Program-made: the position numbers and the translations under genes
Source of the DNA: Lithospermum erythrorhizon
Taxonomy: Eukaryota; Streptophyta; Magnoliopsida; Boraginales; Boraginaceae
DNA length: 64,000 nt
Direction of reading: 5' to 3'
NCBI GenBank assembly: GCA_019722365.1
Contig: JADFUC010000559.1
Span: forward strand, 1-64,000
Notes under the pieces: model-generated
The model's input: only the letters and a program-made list of their open reading frames with translations
Databases searched by the model: none
Told to the model about the DNA's origin: nothing
Shown: positions 22,450 to 35,098 of the stretch, in pieces
Position numbering within the stretch: the first letter of the stretch is position 1
Layout: each line of letters begins with the position of its first letter

Positions 22450-24538
22450 TCAGTCATCATCTACATAGATAGTTTCCTGCTGAAACAAACCACCAAAAAC
22501 CTTGTTCACTTGCTTCTTAGACTCCACTTGTTTGCCTTTAACCTCTCTAGGTTCTGGCCTAGGTGGTTTCAGGGTGGCGCTTTTCACCACTGCTTTTTGT
22601 GGGGTAAGAGTTCGCGCCTTGGCTTGTCCCCTCACTGTAGCTATCTTAACTTTTGGTTCCTCGCGGTTGTTCTGTACAGCTGACTTAAGCTGAGAGCTTA
22701 ATTTCTCCCAGGACAATTCCGAGCTCGTCTCTTTAGCTTTATCTAGAAGGCTGTTAATTGAAATTCCTGCAGCTGATGCTTTCTGTCCGGCTTCTTCTGC
22801 TAAACTTGTAGCTTCACCCTTTCGCTCTTTGAGTTTATTCACCTCAGTTTCAAGCTTCTTTGTTGCTTCGGCTGCTTCTCGAGCTTTTTCATTAGCAATC
22901 AATGTTGCTTCTTGAGCTTTCACTTGTGCAACAGCTTCCAAATATTCCTTTCTTCGTTTATCCTCAGGTATGGAACTGTAATCATGAGCATTTGAGTCAA
23001 TTTTTCGGTTCGTGCTTTATTAATTCAAATATACATGATTCCACCAATATACTCTATTTGGTAGATGGGATTAGAACACAATGGCATTATCATCTATACC
23101 TGAAGAGTTCATTTATGGTCTTCAAGGGTGCTGAGGGATCTGTAAACACTTCGACGACCTAGAAGAAAAGTTGGAAAACCAAAAAAAAGGATAACTGCTA
23201 CCAATAATTATGGGAAATCGATGTACAAACAAGGGCTGATTGGATTGGACAAAGGAAAAACGTCGTAAATGTAGATGTTTCGTTATTATGGAACAGAATT
23301 ACACCTTATTTTCTGCTACTGATGTATTGGAGAAAATATCAGCCACCATCAAAGCTATCTGTGATCTAGGTACCTGACATTCAACATATCAAATGGATAA
23401 TGGGGACACAATGATCATGGTAAATCTAAATAGGCTTACTCATGTTTCAAAAAAGAATAATAAATGTATACTTCACATTACATTACTTTATAGTCATTTG
23501 AAATGACGCTTTCTTCAGGAGACACGACCACTTTATATGAACATTCTGGGGAGAAATCCTCAGTCAATTTTGTCTTTATGAGGGTGTATCTTAAATCCGT
23601 CTCAATTATATCCTGCAAGAAATCCGCCAAGGACATCGTTTGGGATCTCGAAAAAAGATTGTTGAAGAAAGAAGAGATTCCATTGAACACATTATTAGTA
23701 GAGCCAGAGACTGATGATCCATCATATACAATTGCTACATGGCCAACATTTGCAAGTTGCGACGCTTGAATCACTCGCAATGCATCAGTTGTTGTGACCT
23801 CAGTGGTTGGACCGTTTTCAGCTTGCCCGACTGTAACCACAACTTTACTCGCATTCCCAATTGCTTTGGCAATCGATTCAGCTTCTTGGAAGGTCGATTC
23901 AACAGCATTGAGTCGTTTGGACTCTTCATTTGAGATTATCTGTGATGTTAGTAGCAGAGAAATCAGTAATATTAAATCTTGATGATTCACTATTATTGGT
24001 TATTACTGAAGAACTCAGTCCCACGTTGGTTAACTAAGACCTTCCAGATTGTACTAATAAGGTTCTCGGTTTATCCATCTACAACTAATTGGTTTTAGTA
24101 TGGACGTCGTGAACTCTTAACAGTAATTGAGTAAGAAACCTTGTATTTGGCAGCAAGACGAGCAAGCTCCTGGGCGGCGCCAAGGTCAGTGACACCGGCT
24201 CTGACACTGAAACCTTGGCGGAGGAGTGTTTGCACAATGCGGATTCCAGACTGGCCAGTAGCCCCAGCAACGAACACGGTTCCAGGGTCTTTTCGCCTCA
24301 AAGACAAGCCACCCTTAGATGGATTTGCTACAACAGGTATCAATGATTTCACATCAGACAGCTTCGCGAAGTCGAAGCCAAAGGGGCTGGAATTAGTATT
24401 TCCTTCAGAAGAATTGTCTACAGCTTTCTTGGCAAAAACTGTTGATCTAGGACTACTCTTGAATATTGAAAGCCTGTTGATATCAGAATGTGGTGTGGTG
24501 GAAAATATGAAAGAATTTGAAGAGAGACTTGGAGCCAT
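22450..24538 (-). CDS. PTAC16: Plastid transcriptionally active chromosome protein 16
   Basis: Five exons on the minus strand: 24538-24140, 23939-23487, 23373-23305, 23158-23100 and 22975-22450, about 501 residues and frame-consistent. Residues 1-45 are Ser/Thr-rich with few acids, a plastid transit peptide. Residues about 83-125 hold a Rossmann-type start (VFVAGATGQSG, GxxGxxG). The middle matches pTAC16 closely (LTEDFSPE, VADIFSNT). Residues about 330-420 form a charged Ala/Glu/Lys coiled coil, followed by VRGQAKARTLTPQKAVVK and the terminal GGLFQQETIYVDDD. Family knowledge: pTAC16 is an abundant thylakoid-associated nucleoid protein with an atypical NAD(P)-binding fold; its enzymatic role is unproven. 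Length is close to the Arabidopsis protein. The copia element lies 350 bp past its stop. Confidence 0.93.
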
Positions 24539-25883
24539 AAGAATGAATTATTCTACAAAAACTGGCTCACAATTTTCTTCGATATCAATTGTTTTTCAAC
24601 CATTTGGGATAAATTTTGGTTGCCTGTGGGAATCAAACAAGCTTTCTTATGTATCACTAATATTATCATCTTAAGAGGGTGTTCAATCAATGGACGCCAC
24701 GTATTCATGTTTTATCCAGAAAAGGAATTTGCAGACCAGACATCTTAAGGGGCTGTTCAACATGAAAATGAAGTAATTAAATGTCATATCCCATAACTTA
24801 TCCCCAACATTTATGACCAAGTGACGGTCAATTTGGTCCTTGTAACTAGTGGTATTTCGAGTAAACCGAACCACTTCGAGAATCTGGACGATTTATTCTG
24901 ACAGTTTGGTCAAAATGCTTTTTTCAGAACTAATACCTAATTTTATTTGAACGGATAATTCGATAAATACTCAAAATATTGAATATATATATGTCAAAAT
25001 TATCCAAAATTCTATTAATTTTTTTAAAATATCAGAAGAGGGGCTTGTGGGGGTAAAAGGAGGGGAGGTTAATTTAGTTCTTTTTTAATAATGTAGTAAG
25101 TCTTTTAAAATAACTTAAATTTTTTAATGTTTGAAAATTGGTGTGTACCACGCAAGTATAATCTGGATATTGTATTTTCTTTAAAAGTAAGATCATGTTA
25201 ATTTTAATTTTAAAAATGAACGCAATATACTTAGTCAATTATTATCATTACTTTAGTCTTCAATTTCATAAAAGTAAAAATTATAAATAGGATGATTTAA
25301 AATGATCTTTTAGTTCAAGGACAATTTGAACTATTCAAAGTTCAACCCTTATTTGGTAAACGAGAATAGCCAAATAAAATTAAATCTTTCTTATTTCACT
25401 ACAATATCCTATCTATTTGCTCCCTTTTGGTGGACTAAAGCCCGTTATAGTCACTGAGTAACTTGTATCTTAATTAGTAGTCCAAATTAAAATTTTGAAA
25501 AATATTTTCTGATTATTAAGAAATAGAATTTTATTATTTATTTAATAAAAAATAAAGTTACTATTTTTTCCTAAATTTGTATATGTTTCTCCTAACTACT
25601 ACACTTCAAAATCGGAGCAAGAAAATACTATTTCATCCTTAAATCAACATTGTTTGATGCGTGATAACAACCATAAATATTAATCCTTCACATTTGACAT
25701 AAAATTTATATTTCCGCCACACCCTCTACATTTGACATATAAAATTTATATTTCCGCCACAGAATAAAATTAGATTCACAATGAAAATGAAAATAAAGAA
25801 GAAACGCCTCTAATTTCTGTATTCTTTTTCCCTTTCCAACTGTTTCTTTCTTTCCTCTTGCCTCCTTTCTTCTCCAGATTTAG
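24539..25883. other. Intergenic, divergent promoters
   Basis: Separates the divergent pTAC16 (-) and carboxypeptidase (+) genes, so it should contain both promoters. AT-rich; no gene seen. A short tandem duplication of about 38 bp lies at 25684-25761: the block ACATTTGACATA..AAATTTATATTTCCGCCACA occurs twice with small differences. Confidence 0.6.
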
Positions 25884-28800
25884 ATGGGCAAATTTATTTG
25901 CAATTTCCACCAATACCCATTTTCAATTTTCTCTTTTTCTTCTATAATAACACTTTATTTTTCAAGCTTTTCATTAATTCATGCTAACAATGATACTCAA
26001 CTTCCCATTACACCAATTAATAGCGATCTATATCATACCAGGTAAAATTCAACCAATATTATCTAGTTTTGCTCTTTAATACATGTTTTATTATTCGTAA
26101 CGATAACTTTAACTGTTGCATTAGTTAGGAATTTATGTACTCGTTATTTGTAATACTTATCGCTAATTTATGAAAAAGAAATAAAAAACAATAACTTTAT
26201 GCTGAATTGATATTTCACTCCAAGATCCAACTTGGCTATTTGATTTCCTACAGTCTGACATATGTCTTGTTGACTTCTTGTATTTTATTTTGTTGTGTAA
26301 CGTCGTAATTCATAAGTGCGATTTTACAAGGTGAGGTTTTTATGTTAAAAAATGGTTTATATAACTTGTAGAAACGGGAACTTAGTATATTTTAATATAG
26401 TAAATGGTTACTTGAATTGTCATGTTCTGGTTAATACTGGAGTTGAATTATTCTTACTTAGCATCTGACTGCTGATTGGGATTTTCGCAGTGGAGCTTTG
26501 CTGGAAGAAATCGAATCACTTGTTCATCGTCACCCTGATAAGCTCTCGGTGCATCTCTGTTCTTTACTATGCTGCATCTTTCTTTGATAACGGGGGACCA
26601 GCAGCTGCTACTCATTGAGTGCGCACTGGGTAGACCTCGTACTGAGCATAATAGTCTGTAAATCGCGCTTAGACAATTAAACCACACTAGGCAAGCCAGT
26701 GTGACGGGTTTGATCAAGAAAGGGTTGGCCACCCTTGCGGGATGTGCTGAATCTTTCTGTTTGTATGCGGTGACGATTACAGTCCATGTAACCTGAATTC
26801 TTGCAATTTTATGCAGATTGAGACTTTTGCGAGTGCAAATAAGGGATACCACACTGATATGACAGTAATTACATATTGCCGTAATCGAAAAGATAACGAG
26901 GACAAGTCAAAGTTTAGGATACTTCTGGTACGTTGTTGTGTTTTGCATAATTTTAGATTCGTCGTTCATCTTCAGTTCTTGAACTATGATATATGAGGAG
27001 AAAAACATGATGAAAGAAAAGGACAAGAGCTACAACTTCAAATAAAGATCGCATCTTTTAGTTGACAAAGAGGATCGGTTTTGACACATAGTTTTAAGTG
27101 ATTGGTGGTTACTGCTGTCTTTTTTGACAGAGAATTACTTGTCTTCCAGACTTTTGGCCAACATGGAAGAGAACTCATTACCACTGAGCTTGCATTTAGG
27201 ATTCTTTCAATTCTAAGTGAAGAGGAGTTTCTACCAAATACGGAAAGAGCTTCATTAAATAACACGCTAGATAAGCTAATTATAAAGGTAATGTATGGCT
27301 AGACAATTTCTGATCTTTTTATACTCACCTACTATATGCATTCTACCATTTTCTACTCAACTTTCTTATGTAAGACATAGATCTATATTTTTACAACCAA
27401 ATGAATTGGTCTTAAAAAATGGTCACCACTGGAAATGATACTTTAGCATATTTTTACTTACTGCTGCCTTGAATTCTCGTGTCAGGTTGTACCAATCGAG
27501 AATCTGAATGGCCGGAAACTAGTTGAAGCTGGAGACCTTTGTGAGAGAAGAAATGGTATTGAAATTTACCTTTCTAATCCAGATAAATTACAATATCTGG
27601 ATATGACACATGAGAAGGTTTATCATTTACTTTTCTTACAGGAAGAGGAGTGGATCTCAATCGAAATTGGAGTGTGGATTGGGGCAAAAAGGAAAAGGTT
27701 GGTTTACCTTTGTCTTTTTGCTCATCATTGTGCCATATAATATAGGCATTGTCTTTCATTGTACTGCCTGCCACATGGTTTTCCGATTAATATAGGTTAT
27801 TTTGCGAGCATACTCAGTCTGTCATGTGATGCTATAGCAATTTAACTCCCTGACTGATGATTTAGGACTATGATCCATATGAAGAAAATCCTGGTGCAGC
27901 TGCTTTTAGTGAGCCTGAGACTCAATTAATGAGGAAGCTCTCTGTATCATTTGAACCACATCTGTGGGTTAATGTCCACTCCGGGATGGAGGTACTATTT
28001 AAACTGTTATAGTTTGTCTTCTTTTGCCCTCTCTGTAGGTAAATTCTTACTACGGACTTCAAAATTTATATATCCCTCGTTATAAACAGCAGATATATTT
28101 TCTTAAGTGTTCCCTAGTTCACAGTCTACTGTTGCTAATGCCAAATTATTAATTTTTCTTGGTATTGACATTCTTTATATTCCTTCCTCTCTTCCTTTTT
28201 CTTTTCAAGTGTAAACACATCTGCTTTTTTGTCTATTCCTTGTTACTTAACTTTTTCCTGGACATTTTTTATTAGGCTCTATTCATGCCATATGATCACA
28301 AAAACACAACTCCAGATGGGTTACCCTCCCAGAGAATGAAGCTGATTCTTGAAAGATTGAATCATCTTCATTTGGAAGACCGCTGCTTGATTGGATCTGG
28401 TGGAGGATCTGTTGGGTACTTAGTCCTTTTGATTCATTTTCAATCATTTCATCAGATTTACTCCTACCAAAGAACATAGCTGCCGATAGTTTGATATTTC
28501 ATTCATTCACAATCCATATAGTATAAATTCTCAGATTCTTCACTCTTTGAATGTAAACGACGTTGTCGTGTTACCCATTTTAATTAGATTAAATTATACA
28601 GACTAACAGACCATAATCTTGAACCTCCCTCTTCTTGTGTTACATTTTTCCTTATGGGTTATTTTTGAAGAATTGGACGGAAACTTGAAAATGGAAGCTA
28701 CAGTATATTATATAAAACTTAAGAGGAATATTGATTTTCTATGAAAAATAAGCAGCTGAAGACTGTTTTGCTAATATGTCATTCGATCTTTTCCTCCTTT

Positions 28801-29585
28801 GCTCTTATTCTGACCTTCAGTTTCTTGTTCCATAATTGTAGTTATCTGGCTCATGGGACTGCTACAGATTTTATGTATGATGTTGCGAGGGTGCCGATGG
28901 CTTTCACCTTTGAGGCATAAGAAATACACCCTTTCCGTTCTTTATTTTATTTTTTGGATTGGAACTTTGTGCTATTCGTATTATCGAAGTGTTCGTTCTT
29001 ATTCTAACTCTGTCATTTACTGACATGTAGATTTATGGAGACAACAATGCGTCCTCAAAAGACTGTTTTAGGATGTTCAATCCAGTTGATATCACCAGCT
29101 TTAATGTGTGTTCATTTACATTTTATATTATTGATAGGTTTCAACGATTGAGCCTTATTTGACGGATTCTATTTTTAACAGAAGCTTCGTGTTATTGGTT
29201 TGCATTAAGTGAGTTTATTAGTTTTACGTTCAGACCATTAAGCTAGCTTTATGTTACTGTTATGCAGAAAGTTTTGAACGATTGGTCTGGTGCATTCTTC
29301 ACGATGTTTGGTATAGGGGCACGCCAGGCAAATGAGCTTCACACAAGAGCAGCAGCATCAGCCAATTTCGACAAGTGGCTTTCTATAGACGATTACCTAA
29401 ATGGTTATTTAATGGAACGGAGGAGTAGGTACGGGAAGAAGATGGAGGTCTTGGAGCTTGGAATGCAGGAGATTAGGACTTATTTCAGACTGTTCTTGTT
29501 ATCTTCTGTTTTGTTATTGTTTATGTTTTGTTCTAGAATCTCAAAGAGCACCAGACCTCTTGTTTCTGCTATGTCATTTTCATGA
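25884..29585 (+). CDS. M14-type zinc carboxypeptidase, membrane anchored
   Basis: Eleven exons: 25884-26041, 26491-26548, 26817-26927, 27150-27287, 27486-27555, 27642-27697, 27866-27991, 28276-28415, 28842-28914, 29031-29105 and 29268-29585, about 440 residues. Residues 1-36 form a signal peptide with a hydrophobic core. Zinc ligands are H114 and E117 in FGQHGRE and H235 in NVHSG. The substrate-binding NR pair is in GVDLNRNW (N185, R186). The general base is E310 in MAFTFEIYG. The C-terminus has a hydrophobic helix (about 405-425, TYFRLFLLSSVLLLFMF), suggesting a type I membrane protein. Family: plant orthologues of Arabidopsis At5g42320, function little known, presumably cleaving C-terminal residues in the secretory pathway. 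Intron 9 starts with GC, not GT (28915). All catalytic residues are intact. Confidence 0.92.
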
Positions 29586-30404
29586 CTTTTTCATTTTTTG
29601 TATTTAAACAAATAGTAGAGCAAAGCGTATGGTGACGCCTGGTTGAAAATCGAAATTTGTTTTAAAAACATTGTACTACTAGTTATTCTTTTGCAATTAG
29701 AAAAATCTTGTTTTTTTCTTTCTTTCTAGAAACAAAGTTGAAATAATTCCTTAGAAAGAATTACTATAATTTCATACCAAAATATTGAAAGTAACCTAAG
29801 CAGTTGCTATAATTCTTCATAAATACATTTTCCTCAGACAATCAAAAGAATGAAGCAAACAAGTACTAAGTATTATACTTACTGAATTTTCATTATTTAT
29901 TACTCCCTCCATTTTTTTTGTCGTTTTAGTCTAAATTTTTTGTTTCAAAATATTTGTCATTTTAGAATAGAAAGTTGTAGTTCTACATTCCCAATGTAAT
30001 GTTTGATTAATTTTTTTCATGAAACTATCAAACAACCAATGAAATGATTTTAAATGATTGATATTTTATATTTTCGTATTTTTTGACTATTTTTAATTTT
30101 TATTAATCTATATGAAAATTGTTAGAACGACAAATGACAAATAAAAAAAATGGAAGTAGCAGTGAACAAAGATGGGTCAAATCCCGAACTTCTAAATAAC
30201 ATATTCAAATATCATATTCATATAACCGAACTCGATTAATGAGAAGACTTGATTTAGTTGATTGGAGTCGAAGTAATCAAATTGTCATTAGTATCCTAAC
30301 CTACTAACCACTAAATCTTCTCGAATTGAACAATTTGATTACTTAATCACCAGATCCAAGTCCTCTTTCCAATTTCAGCACCAGCATCAGCAATTTTTCG
30401 CAAT
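29586..30404. other. Intergenic, contains one MITE
   Basis: Tail-to-head spacer between the carboxypeptidase and WD40 genes, with a Stowaway-like MITE at 29903-30156. No coding signal. Confidence 0.65.
29903..30156. mobile_element. Stowaway-like MITE, 254 bp
   Basis: Inverted ends: left CTCCCTCCATTTTTTTTGTCGTT, right ...AACGACAAATGACAAATAAAAAAAATGGAAG. TA flanks both sides (29901-29902 and 30157-30158), the Tc1/mariner target preference. No coding capacity. Confidence 0.8.
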
Positions 30405-33400
30405 ATGCAAGGAGCAACAGGAATAGGCTATGGCCTAAAATACCAGGTCCAGATTTGAGAAATAATATTGACTACTAATGCATTCGAATGTATAAATATA
30501 TATTTGATTAAACTTACAGGCTCGTTGCATTTCCGATGTCAAAGCCGACACAGATCATACCAGCTTCCTCGTCGGCACTTTAAGCCTTAAAGAGGAAAAC
30601 GAGGTCTTTTATTTCGTCAAATATTTTATATTATCTGGCTCGAAGATAGTGTTTGTTAGGAAACAGTCGAGACATTAGGGCATGTTGTTGTAATGTAAAA
30701 TTAATTGTTAAGACAAAGATTTTATATTTTCTGCCTAGTGGAATAAATCAAAATGGCTTGTTATGCTACTTACTCTTCTTATCTATCATGAAAGTAGTAG
30801 ATAGTGTTTGCACTTCATTCTTTTTGTTATCACGGGCTTAGACTGTGCATACTGTACGACCCCACTTACCAGTCTAGATGGGAGACACTTTAGAGGTATT
30901 GGCACATGTTGTAGTGTAAAATTGTTGTTTTCATGTGAGTCAAAGATTTTATATTCTTCGGCTCTGAATATCAAAATGGCTCATTACACTACTTATGTAT
31001 TTTATCTATGGTGAAGTAGTATATAGTGTTTGCACTTCACTCTTGGGTGAACTCCGAAACAGTCTCCCTGTTATCACGGGTGTAAGGTTGCATACTATCT
31101 GACCCCTTACTCCGCCTAAATGGGAGCCGAAGAATCATTGAGGCATGTTGTTGTTGTTGTGGTAATGTAAAATTAATTGTTGTTCTTGTTTGTAGGTTCA
31201 TTTGATGAGGTTAAATCAGGATAGTAGCGAGCTCATCTGTGAGGGTTTGTTTTCGCATCCTAATCAGATATGGGACCTTGCTTCTTCTCCTTTCGATCTC
31301 CGCATTTTCTCCACAGTCTTCTCAGACGGTAACTTTCCATTACAAATCTTAACACATTAGACGATACAGTTTGATACTATGTACTCCCTCGATTTCAATT
31401 TGTGGTTCGTTTGAATCGAGGTGAATCTTTCAGGGTAAAGGTTAAAAATTAACCTAGGTGAGGTAGTTGAGTTGAATGATTTAAAATCTTGTTTGGATAC
31501 TAAGTTAAGTTGAAAAGTTTACCATCAAATTCAAAACTAAATAATTTTTTTAGGGTGGAGGGAGTATCTCTGCTGCTAATTTACAACTATTTTATTGCTT
31601 TACCATGACAAACTGAGGAGAGGGAGAGTACAGTTTAATGTTTCTCATTTATATGTTATGCGTATTCCTTTCAGAAATCTATCGTCTCTTTAAATGTTTT
31701 TTTACTTTCTTGAAGGGGACACGTATGGGGCAGCAATATGGCAGATTCCTGAGTTATATGGCCAGCTCAATTCGCCTCAGCTGGAACGAATTGCTACACT
31801 CGACGCACATAATTCAAAAATCAAATGGTAACCTCATTACTTTTTTTACCTCAAGTATTTATTTTGTATTGATGTACCCTCTATGAAACGCATTGCACTT
31901 TACTATAGTTGCCTGTACTTACCCATATCTGGTTTTCCATAGAATTTGGTGGCGGCTGTCTTGCGTATGACATCAAATGTTATTTGTATTTAAAAAAAAT
32001 CCAAATGGGTTCTTTGAGATTAAATGGTTCTTCATAATTGCATATCTCTCTAGAACCTTCTCTAATCAAATGTTTGTAAAAATGAGATGGTCTGCCTAGT
32101 TTAGGATCGTGTTGGGCTTGCTGATTAAAAGAACACCGCTTTGTCTCTTTTCCACCTTAGAATGCTGCATATGCAATGCATAACAGACAAGTCCGCACTG
32201 CAATGCATGAATGTTCTTTTATATGCAGATTCTTATAGAAAATCATTACACTGACGTTTCCCCATTTTCAAAATTTGTTTTCTTTACATTATTATTGAAT
32301 GTTCTTGCAGGCATGATTTGGTGGCTCTGGGAGACATGATAGATTGGTCGCATTGATAGACAGAGAAATAAACAACAGATTTGGATACATCGAAAACTGC
32401 ACAGGTTTGTCTCAAAGTCATCTGATAGCCGTATGTATTACTTAATTTAGAAAGTGGGGAATATAAGTTTAGCAAGTAAAAAACAATTACTTGTAGTTTC
32501 TCGCTCCATGTCATAATATCTGTTTTAGTCTTGGTGATTGTCAAATGGACTGATATAAATTTTTCGATACTGCTTCATGAAACTTATTCTGGAAATGCTA
32601 ATCTTCAGGTCTTGCTGCAAATTTAGGTACAATCACAGGAATCTCCTGGAATGCTTCAATCATTATCTGGTGGTGCCTGGGATCCACATGATTACAATGC
32701 TGTTGCTTTAACTTGTGGCTCATCAGTCCTTCTCTGGGATTTGCGAACTATGCAGTACGTTGAGCTTCACTTCTTTGTTTTGTCCTAGTTTTGGTCAATT
32801 AACCATTCTATGAACAAACAGGACTTATATGTTATGATGGTCTGTTATCATCTTGTAATGTTACTATCATATACAGTTCACACACAATAAATGGTACTGT
32901 GCTGGATGATGAAGCGTATAATGTTGGCTAAGAATTTAATTAATGCCTGCTTCTTTCTTAAGAAAATGAATGCCTAGAGGCCAGCATAGTGTACCATTTC
33001 TCGATTGACTTCAATGCTGTTGTGTGCTAAAAATGGCTGTGAATGCAGTGAATCTAAACCATTATATTTAGTGTCTTTCAGTCTGATTAACTAATAGTGG
33101 CAATTTTAGGTCTAGTTCAAAATTTTAATTCTGTATAAACAAATTCTTTAGCGTTGGTTTAGGCTTTAATTTCATACTTGTCACGTGTTTAATGATATTT
33201 GTTCATAGGACTCTGTATAAGAATGTGACATTCAAACGTTCTTCGCTTTCAGGAAAACAAATTCAATTGAGCAGCCCCATGTTCGTAATGTTGATTATGA
33301 CATTAAGACGAAGAATATGCTTGTGAGTATGCAGAAGTTTACTTGTTTCTTGTTTATATATTTTTTCTCGTTATTAAGTCCCAATTATCTTAATTCATTA

Positions 33401-35098
33401 AGTGTCTATTCTTAGTGCCAGGAAAGTCCTAGTTACAGACCAATTCATTCATGGGTAGCTAGGTCATAATTCAAGTAGTTAAGTGTGCTTCATTATGATG
33501 CAAATTTCACTGCTGTCTTGCACTAAGACATCAGATTCCTTAACTTGATCCTTAAATCAATTTGTTTTACTTTTTTGAACTGTATTTTTCACTCGATAGT
33601 TCTAGTTAATGCAATCATCTTTTAACTTGCTATCTTGAAGATCTTAAGGAGACCTAGATTGCCAATGGTTGTTGAATGGTGACCTGGCTGATTTACACAG
33701 GTGACTGCTGAAGATGAATCTGGGATACACTTGTGGGACCTTAGAATGCTAAAGTTTCCAGTATTGGAGCTCCCTGGGCATGCACACTGGTATGGCATTC
33801 CACTAACTATATGTTCACTATGGTTTTTGATTTGAGGATATCAGGTGTCCATGGTAGGCCAAGTATTTTATGGCTAATTTTATTTTTTACTTCCACCCAT
33901 CTCAATTTTATTTTCAAAATTTGCATGTACTCTGTGTCAGTTTCAGCACTATTTTCATCTTTAAAGTTCTTTTACCTGATTCCAGAGTTACCAACTTTGA
34001 CCGACTTAAGGAATCATTAATAATTTTTGGCAGGACATGGACGGCTAAATACAACCCTGAATATGAAGGATTGATTCTGGTTTGTCTCTCCCCCCTCTCT
34101 CTCACTCAGCTCTTGTTGATTAATCTTTAATGTGGTCAAGAGTCGACCATTTCAATATCTTCTCCCGCGTTGGTTTCAAAAGTTTTTTTCCTGCAAGTCT
34201 AGCCTTAAATCTATATGTACTGGTTACATCTGCTCACAAAACTGACTCTTTTGTAGAGTGGTGGAACAGATTCTGCTGTCAATTTGTGGGCTGTTTCTTC
34301 TACTAGTGAAAACTTAGTATATGAGAGGTTGCTTCTAATGCAATTGAACTTAAAATGCCCCAATGTTGTCCATTCAATGATCTTACTGTCTATGTTGTTT
34401 TTCAGCTCTATCGAATCACCAATGCAGTCATATCGATTGCTTAATACTTACACCGATTATGAAGACTCTGTATATGGTGCTTATTTCATTCCCTTAGTTT
34501 CACTATAGCTACTTGCTAAACTCAGCCTGACTCACAGTGGACTGTTATTAGGTCTTGCTTGGAGTTCCCGTGAGCCATGGGTGTTTGCATCATTGTCTTA
34601 TGATGGAAGGGTAAGAGTATTAGTTTCTTTTATTTATTTTGAGCTTAAAATTGTGATCTCTAGTTCTGTTCTTATTTGTCATTGGTACAAATCGTTATAG
34701 ATCTTCAAGCAGTGGAGTGTAAAGAAATAAAAGTCTAACTCGTAACTTCCTCCCTCCAACATAACCATATATGTGCCCAATGGTTAAGCCAGCCTGGGGT
34801 TACCTAAACCATTCTACTCCCTCCGATTTATTTTAATTGATATTTTCGAATTTGCGTGTCTAGCTTTGACCATTAGTTACTTCATATATATATATATATA
34901 ATTGGATTTGGCTTTAAAATATTTTCATGACATTATTTCTTAATACTGCATAAGTCATATCATGATATACAAGTACTCTGATCATTTGACTTTTCGGTTG
35001 GGTTTTCGAAGTTATCATGCTGATTATTTTTCATTTTTTCTTTTTTTGTGAAATAGGTAGTTGTGGAATCTATAAAGTCTCATCTTCCTAGGAAATGA
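30405..35098 (+). CDS. EIPR1/TSSC1-type WD40 protein, frame broken in exon 5
   Basis: Thirteen exons: 30405-30446, 30520-30603, 31196-31328, 31716-31827, 32311-32404, 32627-32754, 33253-33322, 33701-33789, 34034-34079, 34257-34327, 34406-34476, 34552-34610 and 35057-35098. All but exon 5 read through in phase and match the EARP-interacting protein family: GGAWDPHDYNAVA, LWDLRTM, VTAEDESGIHLWDLR, GHAHWTWTAKYNPEY, NTYTDYEDSVYGLAWSSREPW and SYDGRVVVES. Five or six WD repeats form a propeller that in other organisms binds the EARP/GARP tethering complexes. Exon 5 has splice sites and a length (94 nt) that preserve phase, yet its normal frame hits TGA about 15 codons in. The family motif SGRHD is present in a second frame and LDTSKTAQ in a third, so at least two compensating indels exist. 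Intron 3 holds a MITE, and a lone MITE end lies in intron 12 near 34817. Confidence 0.82.
30679..31195 (+). repeat. Tandem duplication of a SINE-containing segment in intron 2
   Basis: Sequence starting GGCATGTTGTTGTAATG at 30679 recurs diverged at about 30899 and again at 31142, giving two units of about 220 and 240 bp plus a partial third that runs into the exon 3 acceptor. Each unit holds a SINE-like core: AAAATGGCT..ACTACTTA, GTAGTAGATAGTGTTTGCA, CCTGTTATCACGGG, a GACCCC box and AGATGGGAG or AAATGGGAG. The second unit is the more complete, ending in (TTG)n near 31146. Confidence 0.75.
31384..31564. mobile_element. Stowaway-like MITE, 181 bp, in WD40 intron 3
   Basis: Left end CTCCCTCGATTTC, right end GGTGGAGGGAG, with TA on both sides (31382-31383 and 31565-31566). 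Non-coding. It lies wholly in the intron between exons 3 and 4. Confidence 0.8.
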
